Below, piece by piece: positions 44,402 through 54,627 of a DNA stretch of 64,000 bases. The notes beneath the pieces were generated by a model. It had not been told where the DNA came from, did no database searches, and saw nothing but the letters and a program-made list of their open reading frames with translations. How positions within the stretch are numbered: the first letter of the stretch is position 1; each line of letters starts with the position of its first letter. Position numbers and translations under genes: made by a program. The stretch comes from VYFG01 sp965204165 (GTDB lineage Bacteria; Pseudomonadota; Gammaproteobacteria; Arenicellales; Poriferihabitantaceae), in assembly GCA_965204165.1 (NCBI GenBank), contig OZ241969.1, forward strand, positions 2,232,001 to 2,296,000, written 5' to 3'.

Positions 44402-45682
44402 ATGTCCAACGAATCCCTGATCGCGCGGCGCCGGGCCTCCATGGGACCGGTCTATCGCCTGTTCTATGACGAACCGGTGCACATTGTCCGGGGGGAGGGC
44501 GTCTGGCTCTGGGACGACGGTGGCAACCGCTACCTGGATTGCTACAACAACGTGGCTTCCGTGGGCCACTGCCATGCCGGCGTGGTTGCGGCGGTTCACC
44601 GGCAGATGCAGCTACTGAACACCCATACCCGCTACCTGCATGAGAACGTGGTGTTGCTGGCGGAGCGCCTCGGCGCCCTGCTGCCGGGGGACCTCGGCAC
44701 CTGCATGTTCGTGTGCACGGGCACCGAGGCCAACGACCTGGCGGTGCAGATCGCCCGGGCGGTGACGGGCCGCCGGGGTGTCATCGTCACGGAGGCGTCC
44801 TACCACGGCAGTTCCGCCCTGGTGAAAAAGCTGTCCACGGAGGGATATCCCGCGGGAGAACGTCCCGATTGGCTGGCGGTCGTGGAGCCGCCGGACTTCT
44901 ACCGGGGGCCCTACCGGGAGGATGATCCGGGCGCCACGGCACGGTATGTGGACGAGGTGGACCGCGCCGTCCGGCAACTCGGCGACGCCGGCTTCGGCAC
45001 GACCGCCCTGATGCTGGACACCATCTGGGACGCCCCCGGCCCGCTCACGCCCCCGGTGGAATACGTGCGCGCCATCTGCGACCTGGTCCAAGCGGCGGGC
45101 GGCCTGGTGATCGCCGACGAGGTTCAGGCCGGCCACTGCCGCACGGGCCGGTGGTGGGGCCTGGACCATTACGGCATCCGGCCGGACATCGTGACCATGG
45201 GGAAGCCGGCCGGCAACGGGCATCCCCTCGGGGTCACCGTCACCACGCCGGAGATCGCCGCCGGGTTCGCCGCCGGCAGAACCTATTTCAACACCTTCGG
45301 CGGCAATCCGGTTTCCGCGGCGGCGGGCCTCGCGGTGCTGGAAGCGATGGAGAAGGAGCAATTGGCGGAAAACGCCGCCGCCACGGGCGCCTACCTCCGC
45401 GGAAGGCTCGAGGACCTGGCCGCGTCGAACCCGCGGATCGGCAGCGTGAAGGGGCGGGGGCTCTTCCTCGGACTGGACCTCGTCGAGGACCCGGCAAGCA
45501 GAAGGCCCCTGTCCGGGGAAACCCTGCACCGGTTGGCCTCCCGCCTGATGCGAGAGGGCATCCTGGTGGGTGTCACCGGCCGACACGGCAACGTACTGAA
45601 GCTTCGACCGCCCCTGGTTTTCCGGACCGAGCACGCCGACATGGCGGTTGCAGCGATCGGGAAAGTGCTGGAGGAGGACTGA
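44402..45682 (+). CDS. Class III PLP-dependent aminotransferase
   Basis: A 426-aa enzyme. PLP lysine in DIVTMGKPAGNGHP, aspartate in GLVIADEVQAGHCR, and TGTEANDLAVQIAR phosphate loop. It resembles the ethanolamine-phosphate / 5-phosphohydroxylysine lyase-like and omega-amino acid branches of class III; the exact substrate is not readable. It converges with the GMC oxidoreductase 60 bp away. In the oxidative cluster that follows, it may supply or consume an aldehyde/amine. Confidence 0.9.
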   Translation: MSNESLIARRRASMGPVYRLFYDEPVHIVRGEGVWLWDDGGNRYLDCYNNVASVGHCHAGVVAAVHRQMQLLNTHTRYLHENVVLLAERLGALLPGDLGTCMFVCTGTEANDLAVQIARAVTGRRGVIVTEASYHGSSALVKKLSTEGYPAGERPDWLAVVEPPDFYRGPYREDDPGATARYVDEVDRAVRQLGDAGFGTTALMLDTIWDAPGPLTPPVEYVRAICDLVQAAGGLVIADEVQAGHCRTGRWWGLDHYGIRPDIVTMGKPAGNGHPLGVTVTTPEIAAGFAAGRTYFNTFGGNPVSAAAGLAVLEAMEKEQLAENAAATGAYLRGRLEDLAASNPRIGSVKGRGLFLGLDLVEDPASRRPLSGETLHRLASRLMREGILVGVTGRHGNVLKLRPPLVFRTEHADMAVAAIGKVLEED

Positions 45683-45741
45683 TACCGTCCTGCGAAACCT
45701 TGCGGCCATCCCGGCGGGAGGCCCGCGCCGGCCGGTTCCGG

Positions 45742-47361
45742 TCAGCGACTCACGGCGTCCTCAAGCACGATATCCGCAGCCTTTTCCCCCAGCATGATGG
45801 TTGGTGCATTCGTGTTGCCGGATGTGACCGTGGGAAACACCGACGCATCGGCGACACGAAGCCCGTGCAGGCCATGAACCCGCAGTCGGTGGTCGACCAC
45901 CGAACAGGACGGGTCCGGGCCCATGGTGCAGGTGCTGGTGGGATGGAACACCGTGTCCGCCCGCGCCCGGATGTCTGCCAGCAATTCCTCGTCACCGTCT
46001 GTCCCGGGACCCGGCCGATACTCGCGCTCGATCACTTCCCGGAGCGGGGACGTGCCGGCAAGACGCCTCAGGAACCTGACTCCTTCAAGCAATTCCTCAA
46101 GGTCTTCCGGCGCGGAAAGATAGTTCGGCTCGATCCGGACAGGCGCCAGCGGATCCGTCGAGACGATGCCGAGCCGGCCCCGGCTGGCAGGGCGGCACTG
46201 GCTGACCCCGGACTGGAAGGCGGCGAACGGATCCGGCCGCATCATCGGGCGGATGCCCGGCGGTGCTTCGGTGTAGGTCAGGGCGCAGAAGTAGAGCTGC
46301 AGGTTCGGTCTCGGGCGCGCCGGATTGCTGCGGAAGAAGCCGCCCGCCTGGTTGATCCCGATGGACAACTGGCCGCTGCGGAGGAACACGTACCGGGCGC
46401 CCTCCATGAGCTTGCCCCACCATGGGGACAGCCGGTTGTTGATCGTGGGGACCCTGGAGCGGTAGTAATGGGTGATGGTGAGGTGGTCCTGCAGGTTCCG
46501 GCCCACCGCCTCGTTGATCCGGACAGGCTCGATGCCATGCTCCCTCAGGAGGGCTTCCGGCCCGATCCCGGACAGCTGCAGCAATTGCGGCGTGTTGATC
46601 GCGCCGCCGCACAGGACGACTTCCCGGCCGGCCGTCGCGGTGCGGGTCCCGCCCCGGTGGAGGAATTCGACGCCGGTGGCCCTCGTCCCGTCGAACAGGA
46701 CCCTGGTCACATGGGCACGGGTGAGGACGGTGACGTTCGGCCTTTTCATCGCCGGGCGGAGGTACGCGCGGGCCGCGGACATGCGCCGCCCGGCCCGGGC
46801 GGTGATCTGGTACAGGCCCACGCCCTCCTGGTCCGCCCCGTTGAAGTCGGGATTGGTCTTCAGGCCGCAGGCCACGGCCGTGTCGATGAAGCGCCGGTTG
46901 AGGGGGTGGTAGCTGGCACTGGCGTCGTCCACGTACAGCGGCCCGGAGTCGCCGCGCCACCGGTTGCCCCCCCGGGCATTGGTTTCGGTGCGCCGGAAAT
47001 AGGGCAGCACGTCGTCCCAGCCCCAGCCCGGGTTCCCCATGGCGCGCCAGTCGTCGAAGTCGGCGTGCTGCCCGCGGATGTACACCATGGCGTTGATGGA
47101 GCTGGACCCGCCGAGCACCTTGCCCCGCGGCCAGTAGCTCCGCCGGCCCCCCAGGCCCACGTCCGGCTCGGTGGTGTACCGCCAGTTGACAGACGGGTCG
47201 TGGAAGGTCTTGCCGTAGCCGATGGGTGCCTGGATCCAGAACCGGAGGTCGGTGCCCCCCGCCTCCAGCACGAGCACGCTGAAACGGCCGTTCTCGGACA
47301 GGCGGCTGGCGAGAACGCAGCCCGCCGACCCGGCGCCGACAATCAGGAAGTCGAACTGCAT
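45742..47361 (-). CDS. GMC-family FAD oxidoreductase (choline dehydrogenase-like)
   Basis: A 539-aa flavoenzyme. N-terminal FAD motif FLIVGAGSAGCVLASRL; GMC signatures WPRGKVLGGSSSINAMVYIRG and GAINTPQLLQLSGIGP; C-terminal VFPTVTSGNTNAPTIMLGEKAADI with catalytic His/Asn (FHPTSTCTMGP). It oxidises an alcohol to aldehyde; choline is one option but many homologues use other alcohols. It follows the LLM gene on the same strand by 118 bp. Confidence 0.92.
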   Translation of the reverse strand: MQFDFLIVGAGSAGCVLASRLSENGRFSVLVLEAGGTDLRFWIQAPIGYGKTFHDPSVNWRYTTEPDVGLGGRRSYWPRGKVLGGSSSINAMVYIRGQHADFDDWRAMGNPGWGWDDVLPYFRRTETNARGGNRWRGDSGPLYVDDASASYHPLNRRFIDTAVACGLKTNPDFNGADQEGVGLYQITARAGRRMSAARAYLRPAMKRPNVTVLTRAHVTRVLFDGTRATGVEFLHRGGTRTATAGREVVLCGGAINTPQLLQLSGIGPEALLREHGIEPVRINEAVGRNLQDHLTITHYYRSRVPTINNRLSPWWGKLMEGARYVFLRSGQLSIGINQAGGFFRSNPARPRPNLQLYFCALTYTEAPPGIRPMMRPDPFAAFQSGVSQCRPASRGRLGIVSTDPLAPVRIEPNYLSAPEDLEELLEGVRFLRRLAGTSPLREVIEREYRPGPGTDGDEELLADIRARADTVFHPTSTCTMGPDPSCSVVDHRLRVHGLHGLRVADASVFPTVTSGNTNAPTIMLGEKAADIVLEDAVSR

Positions 47362-47479
47362 CAGGCTGGTGAAGTTTTTTTCCGAGTTGACAAAATTTGC
47401 CCGGCGGACACAAGGACAAGAGCGGCAGGGTCATCCGCAGCCGGTCGGAACGGGACCAGACTGATAAAGGCGCGGGCCG

Positions 47480-48520
47480 TCAGCGGCTGAACGCCGGGAT
47501 CACCTCGGTGCAGAAGAGCTCCAGGGAACGCTTCTGCTCCCTGAGGCCAAGACCCATGCTCGCGTAGTAGATGAACTCGTCCACCCCCAGGGCATCGTAG
47601 CGCTGCAGCTTTTCGATGACCTGGTCCGGGGTGCCGAACATCAGGTTCTCCCACAGCATTTCCGGGTTGTACTCGTCGCGGTTGTCCAGTTCAGCGAAGG
47701 GAATCGGCCTGGGGAAGCCGTTCTCCACGTCGCCCAGGTTCTTGAACAGGTTCTCGAACTGGCTGAGTTGGCGCTGTGCCGCCCGTACGGGAACCTCCCA
47801 GTCCTCCGGGCGGTCGTAGACCGCGGTATGGCGCATCATGGCGAACACCGGGCGTGCCTTCCCGGGGTTGGCGGCCAGGGCTTCGTCCAGGCGCCCCTTG
47901 TAGGTCTCCGCTTCCGCGAAATCCCGGGTCAGGGGCCAGGACGAGATGTTGCAGCCGTTCCTGACCGCATAGTCGAAGGTGATCGGTGCCCGGGCCGCCA
48001 CCCAGATGGGCGGATGCGGTTTCTGCAGCGGTTTGGGAACCGAGGTGGACAGCGGGAACTGCCAGTATTCGCCATCATGCTCGTAGTCGCCCTGCCACAG
48101 CTGCTTGACCGCCGGCAGGACTTCATGCATGTAGCGCCATCCATCGGTCTGCTTGAGTCCCGGCCGCATGCGGTCGAACTCCCGCTGGTAGGCGCCGGAA
48201 CCGATGCCGAACTCCAGGCGTCCGCCGCTGACGAGATCGGTGAAGGCCGCCTCCCCGGCCAGCCGGATCGGGTGCCAGTAGGGGGCCACCGCCACGGCGG
48301 TGCCGAGGCGCACGCGCTCGGTGTGCTGGGCCCACCAGGTCAGGATCTGGAACGGGTTCGGCGCGATCGTCATCTCCAGCGCATGGTGCTCCGCCGCCCA
48401 GACGATGTTGAAGCCCCCCCGGTCGGCCATCCTGACCATGTCGAGGGTGTGCCGTGCGACTTCCCCCATGTCCAGGCTGTCGTCCAGTCGTTCGAGATTG
48501 ATGGCAAGCTGAAATTTCAT
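47480..48520 (-). CDS. Luciferase-like (LLM) flavin-dependent monooxygenase
   Basis: A 346-aa TIM-barrel oxidoreductase using reduced FMN/FAD. It has YWHPIRLAGEAAFTDLVSGGRLEFGIGSG, AAEHHALEM and PPIWVAARAPITFDYAVRNG, all typical of bacterial luciferase-like monooxygenases. Expected role: oxygenation or oxidative cleavage of a carbonyl or sulfonate substrate. It lies in a minus-strand run with alpha/beta hydrolase and class II aldolase upstream, suggesting one degradative pathway. Confidence 0.92.
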   Translation of the reverse strand: MKFQLAINLERLDDSLDMGEVARHTLDMVRMADRGGFNIVWAAEHHALEMTIAPNPFQILTWWAQHTERVRLGTAVAVAPYWHPIRLAGEAAFTDLVSGGRLEFGIGSGAYQREFDRMRPGLKQTDGWRYMHEVLPAVKQLWQGDYEHDGEYWQFPLSTSVPKPLQKPHPPIWVAARAPITFDYAVRNGCNISSWPLTRDFAEAETYKGRLDEALAANPGKARPVFAMMRHTAVYDRPEDWEVPVRAAQRQLSQFENLFKNLGDVENGFPRPIPFAELDNRDEYNPEMLWENLMFGTPDQVIEKLQRYDALGVDEFIYYASMGLGLREQKRSLELFCTEVIPAFSR

Positions 48521-48682
48521 CGGTCTGTCCTGTTTCGTGCCGTTCTGTCCGGCGGGTCGTTCTCGGTCGGCGGCTCTGCGCCCCCGGGAGTGTTCACCGA
48601 TTTCACCGCGGTTGCAAGTGACCGCCGCGGACGGCGATTGTCCGTGCGGCCGACATGGTCCCGGCTGTTCGCCGCACCGTGC

Positions 48683-49471
48683 TCACAGCGCCCGGCCGAG
48701 GAAATCGAGCACCGGGCCGGTGAACGCCTCCGGTGATTCCACGAGGGCCATGTGCCGGAGGCCGGGAACAATCCGCGTTTCCGCCCCCGGGATCCCGGCG
48801 GCGATGGCCTCGGCCATGGCCGGCGTGCTGCCGCTGTCGCATTCCGCCGTCATCACCAGGCAGGGGCGGGTGATGGTGCCGGCGGGCCGGACCAGTTCCC
48901 CGACGCCGCAGGCGAGCACCTGGCGGCAGAGCGCGTAGCTTTCCGGGTGGTTGGCGAGCACCTGGGCGCGGATGTCATCGATCACTGCCGGGTTCCGCAA
49001 CTGGAATTCGCGGGTGAACCAACGGTCGATGGTCGCGTCCAGGTTGGCCCCGGGGCCCCCGGAAGCGCTGTCCCTGGCGCGCTCCTCCACCCGCCGCTGC
49101 GCCTCCGGGCTCCTTTCGTGGGGCGAGTTCAGGATCACCAGCGCCAGCACCCGCTCCGGGTGGTCCAGGGCGAAGCGGCGATTGATCATGCCGCCCAGGG
49201 AAAACCCCACCAGCACGGCGCTCCCGATTTCCAGCTCGTCCAGCAGGTTCTCCAGCTGGCGCGCAAACAGCGCAAGGCTCGGCTTTTCCGGGAGCGGGCT
49301 TGCCCCGTGGCCGTAGAGGTCGTATTGCAGGACCCGGTAGCGTCTGCCCAATGCGGGCGCGTGCCACTGCCAGGTGTGATGGGTGAGGCCCAGGCCGTGG
49401 ACCAGGGCGACGGCCGGTGCGCCCGGGGTGCCATCCAGCGTATAGGCCGTTCCATCTCTGGCGCGCTTCAC
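48683..49471 (-). CDS. Alpha/beta hydrolase
   Basis: A 262-aa hydrolase. Nucleophile Ser in VLVGFSLGGMINR, oxyanion HGLGLTHHTW, catalytic His in PGLRHMALVESPEAF. Similar in layout to 3-oxoadipate enol-lactonase and related esterases. It starts 19 bp after the class II aldolase stop, so the two are likely co-transcribed. The substrate is probably an ester or lactone produced by the monooxygenase next door (inference). Confidence 0.9.
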   Translation of the reverse strand: MKRARDGTAYTLDGTPGAPAVALVHGLGLTHHTWQWHAPALGRRYRVLQYDLYGHGASPLPEKPSLALFARQLENLLDELEIGSAVLVGFSLGGMINRRFALDHPERVLALVILNSPHERSPEAQRRVEERARDSASGGPGANLDATIDRWFTREFQLRNPAVIDDIRAQVLANHPESYALCRQVLACGVGELVRPAGTITRPCLVMTAECDSGSTPAMAEAIAAGIPGAETRIVPGLRHMALVESPEAFTGPVLDFLGRAL

Positions 49472-49490
49472 GGAATCTGCCGGGCCGGGA

Positions 49491-50258
49491 TTATTCGCGG
49501 TAGGTCGAATCGCTCCTTTCCAGCACTTCCTTCAGGTGGGTGAAGTGCGCATCCGCCGCACCGGTGTAGCTGTCCCAGCCGGCGGCGGTCTTTTCCGCAA
49601 GCGCGTCATCCATGACTGCCAGCGGCTGTCCCGTGGAGTATGCCAGCACCATGGTTTTCGCCGCACGTTCCAGGTAGTACATGGTCTCGAATGCCCCGGC
49701 CACGGTTTCACCGACCGTGAGGACGCCGTGATTGCGCATGATCATGGCATCGTGCTCTCCCAGCGCCTCGGCGATCCGGCGGCCCTCCTCCTCCTCGTCG
49801 GCGATCCCGCCGAACGACAGGTCGATGGCGGTGCGGTTGAAGAAGCGGGCGGTATTCTGGTCGATGGGCTTGAGAGCGGGGTCCTTCAGCCCGCAAAGCG
49901 CGGTGGCGTAGGGCGGGTGGCAGTGAATCAGGACCCTGGCGCGGGGAACCGCGGCATGCACGGCGCCGTGAATGCACCAGGCGCTCGGATCCGGCGCGGC
50001 GTCGGAGGACATCACCGCGGGGTCATCGGCATCGAGTTTCAGGAGGTCGCTGGCCCTCACGGCGGAAAAGTGCCTCCAGCGGGGATTCAGCAGGAAGGTC
50101 TTGCCGTCATCGCTGACCGCGGCACTGAAATGGTTGGCCACGGATTCATGCCAGTGGAAATGAACCGCCAGGCGGAAGGCGGCGGCGAGATCGACCCGCA
50201 GGGCCCATTCCCCCGCCTCGTATTTGCTGCCGGTCGGGTAGCTGGTAACCGTGCTCAT
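49491..50258 (-). CDS. Class II aldolase/adducin family protein
   Basis: A 255-aa zinc aldolase-fold protein. Metal-binding histidines in HCHPPYATAL and MRNHGVLTVG, with the adducin-like VRASDLLKLDADD segment. The start at 50258 (MSTVTSYPTG) is chosen over an upstream one because the domain begins soon after. First gene of the minus-strand run. It may cleave a hydroxy-acid or act as a decarboxylase; the family does not allow a closer call. Confidence 0.9.
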   Translation of the reverse strand: MSTVTSYPTGSKYEAGEWALRVDLAAAFRLAVHFHWHESVANHFSAAVSDDGKTFLLNPRWRHFSAVRASDLLKLDADDPAVMSSDAAPDPSAWCIHGAVHAAVPRARVLIHCHPPYATALCGLKDPALKPIDQNTARFFNRTAIDLSFGGIADEEEEGRRIAEALGEHDAMIMRNHGVLTVGETVAGAFETMYYLERAAKTMVLAYSTGQPLAVMDDALAEKTAAGWDSYTGAADAHFTHLKEVLERSDSTYRE

Positions 50259-50538
50259 GATCGATCCCCGGGATTCGTGATGGATGCCGATGGTAGTGCC
50301 CGAGTGCCATGCCGAAGGCATGAATTGCGACAGATTCTACAGCAATCCCGCTGTCCGGGTGCCTTCCCGGATGCTCCGGTCTGCAGCGGACCGAGACAGC
50401 CATCGTCCGGCCTGCCGCCATTGGACGCTTGAAGTCGTCCGCCGGGATTGGATACATTCGATGCGAAGTCCATCCGGATTCCTCTGTGGCCGTGTCCTTG
50501 TACTGACCTGACCTGACCTTGGGCCGTGTCGCCGGCCG

Positions 50539-51348
50539 ATGGGAGTGCGGGTTCCGGGCCGTGTTGTCCGGTCAAATGGAGTCCTGACCTTGAACCTGAT
50601 CCTGCTGTTCCTGCTGTTTGCCCTGACCGCCCTGGTGTACGCCATGGCCGGTTTCGGCGGCGGATCCACCTACAGCGCGCTGCTGGTCCTGAACGGCGCC
50701 GACCACCGGATCATTCCCCTGGTGGCCCTGATCTGTAACCTGATCGTGGTAAGCGGCGGCGTGTTCCATCATGTCCGCGCCGGCAACCTGAAGACGGGCT
50801 TGATCCTGCCCTTTGCCCTGACTTCCGTGCCCATGGCCCTGGTGGGCGGCAGCCTGGCGGTTTCCGAGCAGGTGTTCCGGCTCGTACTGGGCACCGCCCT
50901 CGTGCTGGGCGGCCTGATGATGCTGAAGCCGATTGCCGGGGACCGGGACCGGGGCCGGCAACCGGAAAACCGGGTGGACTGGCGGATCGCCACGCCCATC
51001 GGCGCCGTGCTCGGCCTGCTGGCCGGGGTCACCGGGATCGGCGGCGGCATCTACCTCGCACCGGTCATGCACCTGGCGGGCTGGGCGGAGAACAGGGTGG
51101 TCGCCGCCACCACCAGCGCATTCATCCTGGTCAATTCCCTGGCCGCGCTGGCCGGGCACCTTGGCAAGTGGCCCGAGACCGCCCAGGCGGGGCTGACCGT
51201 CTTTCTCTGGTTGCCCCTGGCGGTGTTCCTCGGGGGGCAGGTCGGCAGCATCCTCGGGGTGGGCCGCTATGGTGACCGGCTGGTGCGGGCGATCACCATG
51301 GTGCTGGTGTTCTATGTCGGGATCCGACTGTTGCTGGAGGGCAGCTGA
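50539..51348 (+). CDS. TSUP (TauE/SafE) family permease
   Basis: A 269-aa membrane protein with about 8 segments, internal duplication, and glycine motifs GFGGGSTYSALL and TGIGGGIYLAPVM typical of the TSUP family that exports sulfite or organosulfur/acid anions. The true start may be slightly downstream (a TTG at LTLNLILLF), since the first 15 residues are polar and atypical. Downstream RND genes converge. Confidence 0.85.
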   Translation: MGVRVPGRVVRSNGVLTLNLILLFLLFALTALVYAMAGFGGGSTYSALLVLNGADHRIIPLVALICNLIVVSGGVFHHVRAGNLKTGLILPFALTSVPMALVGGSLAVSEQVFRLVLGTALVLGGLMMLKPIAGDRDRGRQPENRVDWRIATPIGAVLGLLAGVTGIGGGIYLAPVMHLAGWAENRVVAATTSAFILVNSLAALAGHLGKWPETAQAGLTVFLWLPLAVFLGGQVGSILGVGRYGDRLVRAITMVLVFYVGIRLLLEGS

Positions 51349-51396
51349 CGGCTCCCGTCCGGCCGGGACCGGCCGTGCGGGCAGGGTGGGGGATAC

Positions 51397-54300
51397 TCAT
51401 TTCGCCGGGATGCCCCGGGCGGGCCGTTTTCCCATGACGGCGTAATAGGCCACCGGGATTATGACCAGGGTCAGCATGGTGGAAACCAGGATGCCGGAAA
51501 TCAGCGCCACCGCGAGGCCGGAGAAGATCGGGTCGTCCAGGATGAAGAATGCCCCCGCCATGGCGGCAAGCCCCGTCAGCACGATGGGTTTGGCCCGCAC
51601 CGAGGCCGAGCGCACGACCGCGTCCTCGAACGGCGCCCCGGACGCCACCTCCTGGTTGATGAAATCCACCAGCAGGATGGAGTTGCGCACGATGATGCCC
51701 GCCAGGGCAATCATGCCGATCATGGAGGTGGCGGTGAACTGCGCGCCGAGGAGGGCATGCCCCGGCATGACGCCGATCACCGTGAGCGGGATGGGCGCCA
51801 TGATGACCAGGGGCGTGATGTAGCTGCGGAACTGGGCCACCACCAGGAGGTAGATCAGCAGCAGCCCCACCGAGTAGGCGAGCCCCATGTCGCGGAAGGT
51901 CTCGTAGGTCACCTGCCATTCGCCGTCCCACTTGACGGCGGGCTCGTAGGGGTCGGGGGGCTGGGAGAGCAGCCACTGGGAGATGCCCGTTTCCCGCTGC
52001 AGGCGGGAGAATATCCCGAACATCCCGTACAACGGCGAATCCGTGTCGCCCGCCATGTCCCCGGTCACGTAGACCACGGGCAGGAGATCCTTGTGGTGAA
52101 TGCTGTACGCGCGGCCGGAATCCTCCACGCGGACCATTTCGGACAGCGGCACCAGGTCCCCTGCATCGCTGCGTACCCGGAGGGACAGGAGCTGGTTCAG
52201 GTCGGCCTTGTCCGCCTCGGCGTATTCGAGCCGCACGGGGACCGCGTACTTGTAGTGCTCGCCGTGCATGTAGGCTACGTCCTCCCCGCCCAGCACGGTG
52301 GCCAGGGCCGTTGCGACCTGGGCCTGGGTAACGCCGAACCGGGCGGCCCTTGCGCGGTCGACCACCAGCACCCGCTTGTCGCCGGGATGCTCCACCGAGG
52401 AGTCGACGTCCACGATGTCCGGCGTGGCATCGAAAATCCCGCGGACCGTCTTTGCCGCGTCGATCTGGGCCGGGTAGTCGAGGCCGTAGATTTCCGCCAC
52501 CAGAGGGGCGTGCACCGGCGGCCCCGGCGGCACCTCGACAATCCTGGCGCTGCCCCGGTGGCGCCGCACGATTTCGTGGATCGGTCCGCGCACGGCGCCC
52601 GCGATCTCGTGGCTGTCCCGGTCCCGACCGTCCTTTTCCACCAGGTTGACCTGGATATCCCCCAGGTGCGCGCCGCGGCGCAGGTAGTACTGGCGGACCA
52701 GCCCGTTGAAGCTGACGGGGCCGGAGGTGCCGGCGTACACCTGGTAGTCGCGCACTTCCGGGACCGTGCCGAGGTAACGGCCCATCTCGCCCAGGACCCG
52801 CGCGGTCTGCTCCAGGCTGGTTCCCTCGGGCATGTCGAGAACCACCTGGAATTCCGACTTGTTGTCGAAGGGCAGCATTTTCAGTACCACCAGCCGGGCG
52901 CCGGCCAGTGACAGCGACAGGGCGATGAGGAGCAGGATGCCGGCAAGCAGCAGCCAGCGGTTGCGCCTTCCCGCGCGCACGGCGAGAAACGGGCCCATGA
53001 TCCGGGAGAACAGTGCATGGAGCCGCGGGGAGGTCTCGAGGTCCCCTGTGTCCTGCATCTGTCCGTGGCGGACCCGGCCCAGCATGCGCTTGCTCAGCCA
53101 CGGGGTGAAGACGAATGCCACCACGAGGGAGATCAGCATGCCCATGGACGCGTTGATGGGAATGGGGCTCATGTAGGGGCCCATCAGCCCGGAGACGAAG
53201 GCCATGGGGAGCAGGGCCGCGATCACGGTGAACGTCGCGAGGATGGTCGGACCCCCGACCTCGTCCACCGCCGCCGGGATGGCCTTCAGCAGGTTCTTCG
53301 CGCCCATCGCAAGATGGCGGTGTATGTTCTCGACCACTACGATGGCGTCATCCACCAGGATGCCGATGGAGAAGATCAGGGCGAACAGCGACACCCGGTT
53401 CAGGGTGAATCCCCAGGCCCAGGACGCGAACAGCGTAGCGGCAAGGGTGATCACCACGGCGGCACCCACGATGACCGCCTCGCGCCAGCCCAGGGCCAGC
53501 CAGACGAGCAGGATGACCGACGCGGTGGCGAAGACCAGCTTGGTGATGAGCTGCAGGGCCTTGTCGTTGGCGGTGGCGCCGTAGTCCCGCGTGACCAGGA
53601 TGTTCACCCCGTCGGGGATGTGGGTGCCCCTGAGCTGTTCGATCCGCTGGAAGACACCCCGGGCGATGTCCGCGGCATTCCGGCCGGGCTGCTTGGCCAC
53701 CGCGATGGTGACCGCGGGGCTGTCTGCAGGGGGCCCCTCGCCGCCGGCCGCCGTCCCGGGGCCCGTGCCGGTCCAGACATAGCTTTCGGGCGTGTCCGGC
53801 CCTTCCCGGATGGTGGCCACGTCGCGCAGGTAGACCGGGCTGTCGTGGTTGAGTCCGACCACGAGGTTGCCGAGTTCCGAGGGGTCGCCGAGGAAGGTGC
53901 CGGCCTGGATCAGGATCTCCCGGTTGTCCCGGGTGACGGGAAGGTTGTCCCGGATCTGGTTCGCTGACCTGAGCGTGCGGCGGATGTCGTCGATGGCGAT
54001 GGAGTGCCCCGGCAGGGCCTGGGGATCGAGTTCCACGTTGACAACCTGCCTGGGCGCCCCGATGGTATAGATGTCACGGGTGCCCGGCACCCGCTTCAGC
54101 TGGGTCTCGATGGCGTGCGCGATCTGTCCCAGTTCATAGGCGCCCCGGTCCCGGTCCGGCGACCACAGCGTGATCGCGACAATGGGGACATCGTCGATCC
54201 CCATGGGCTTGATGACGGGCTGCATGACCCCGAGCCCCTGGGGCAGCCAGTCCATGTTGCTGAATACCTGGTCGTAGAGCCGTACAATGGCATCGGTGCG

Positions 54301-54627
54301 GTTCTCGCCGACCTCGAACTGGACCGTGAGCACCGCAAGTCCAGGGGTGGAGCTCGAGTAGACATGTTCCACGCCCTGGATTTCCGACAGCACCTGTTCC
54401 GCCGGGGTGGCCACCAGGCTTTCCACCTCCCGAGGGGCGGCGCCCGGAAAGGGGATGAACACGTTGGCGAAGGTGACATTGATCTGGGGCTCTTCCTCCC
54501 TCGGCGTGACCAGGACCGCGAACAGGCCGAGCAACAGCCCGAGCAGGGCCAGCAGCGGCGTGATCTCCGTGTCCTGGAACGTGCGCGCGACGGCGCCGGA
54601 AAAACCGGTGTCCCGGTTATTTTGCAT
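51397..54627 (-). CDS. RND efflux transporter, inner-membrane subunit (AcrB-type)
   Basis: A 1076-aa proton-driven pump with 12 membrane segments and two large periplasmic loops. The proton-relay motif GILVDDAIVVVENI in TM4 is intact, and the second half has TLAGIIVRNSILLVDF. The N-terminal pore region reads FANVFIPFPGAAPREVE. It starts 11 bp inside the adaptor gene. No outer-membrane channel gene follows. Substrate unknown; drugs, solvents or sterol-like compounds are possible. Confidence 0.95.
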   Translation of the reverse strand: MQNNRDTGFSGAVARTFQDTEITPLLALLGLLLGLFAVLVTPREEEPQINVTFANVFIPFPGAAPREVESLVATPAEQVLSEIQGVEHVYSSSTPGLAVLTVQFEVGENRTDAIVRLYDQVFSNMDWLPQGLGVMQPVIKPMGIDDVPIVAITLWSPDRDRGAYELGQIAHAIETQLKRVPGTRDIYTIGAPRQVVNVELDPQALPGHSIAIDDIRRTLRSANQIRDNLPVTRDNREILIQAGTFLGDPSELGNLVVGLNHDSPVYLRDVATIREGPDTPESYVWTGTGPGTAAGGEGPPADSPAVTIAVAKQPGRNAADIARGVFQRIEQLRGTHIPDGVNILVTRDYGATANDKALQLITKLVFATASVILLVWLALGWREAVIVGAAVVITLAATLFASWAWGFTLNRVSLFALIFSIGILVDDAIVVVENIHRHLAMGAKNLLKAIPAAVDEVGGPTILATFTVIAALLPMAFVSGLMGPYMSPIPINASMGMLISLVVAFVFTPWLSKRMLGRVRHGQMQDTGDLETSPRLHALFSRIMGPFLAVRAGRRNRWLLLAGILLLIALSLSLAGARLVVLKMLPFDNKSEFQVVLDMPEGTSLEQTARVLGEMGRYLGTVPEVRDYQVYAGTSGPVSFNGLVRQYYLRRGAHLGDIQVNLVEKDGRDRDSHEIAGAVRGPIHEIVRRHRGSARIVEVPPGPPVHAPLVAEIYGLDYPAQIDAAKTVRGIFDATPDIVDVDSSVEHPGDKRVLVVDRARAARFGVTQAQVATALATVLGGEDVAYMHGEHYKYAVPVRLEYAEADKADLNQLLSLRVRSDAGDLVPLSEMVRVEDSGRAYSIHHKDLLPVVYVTGDMAGDTDSPLYGMFGIFSRLQRETGISQWLLSQPPDPYEPAVKWDGEWQVTYETFRDMGLAYSVGLLLIYLLVVAQFRSYITPLVIMAPIPLTVIGVMPGHALLGAQFTATSMIGMIALAGIIVRNSILLVDFINQEVASGAPFEDAVVRSASVRAKPIVLTGLAAMAGAFFILDDPIFSGLAVALISGILVSTMLTLVIIPVAYYAVMGKRPARGIPAK

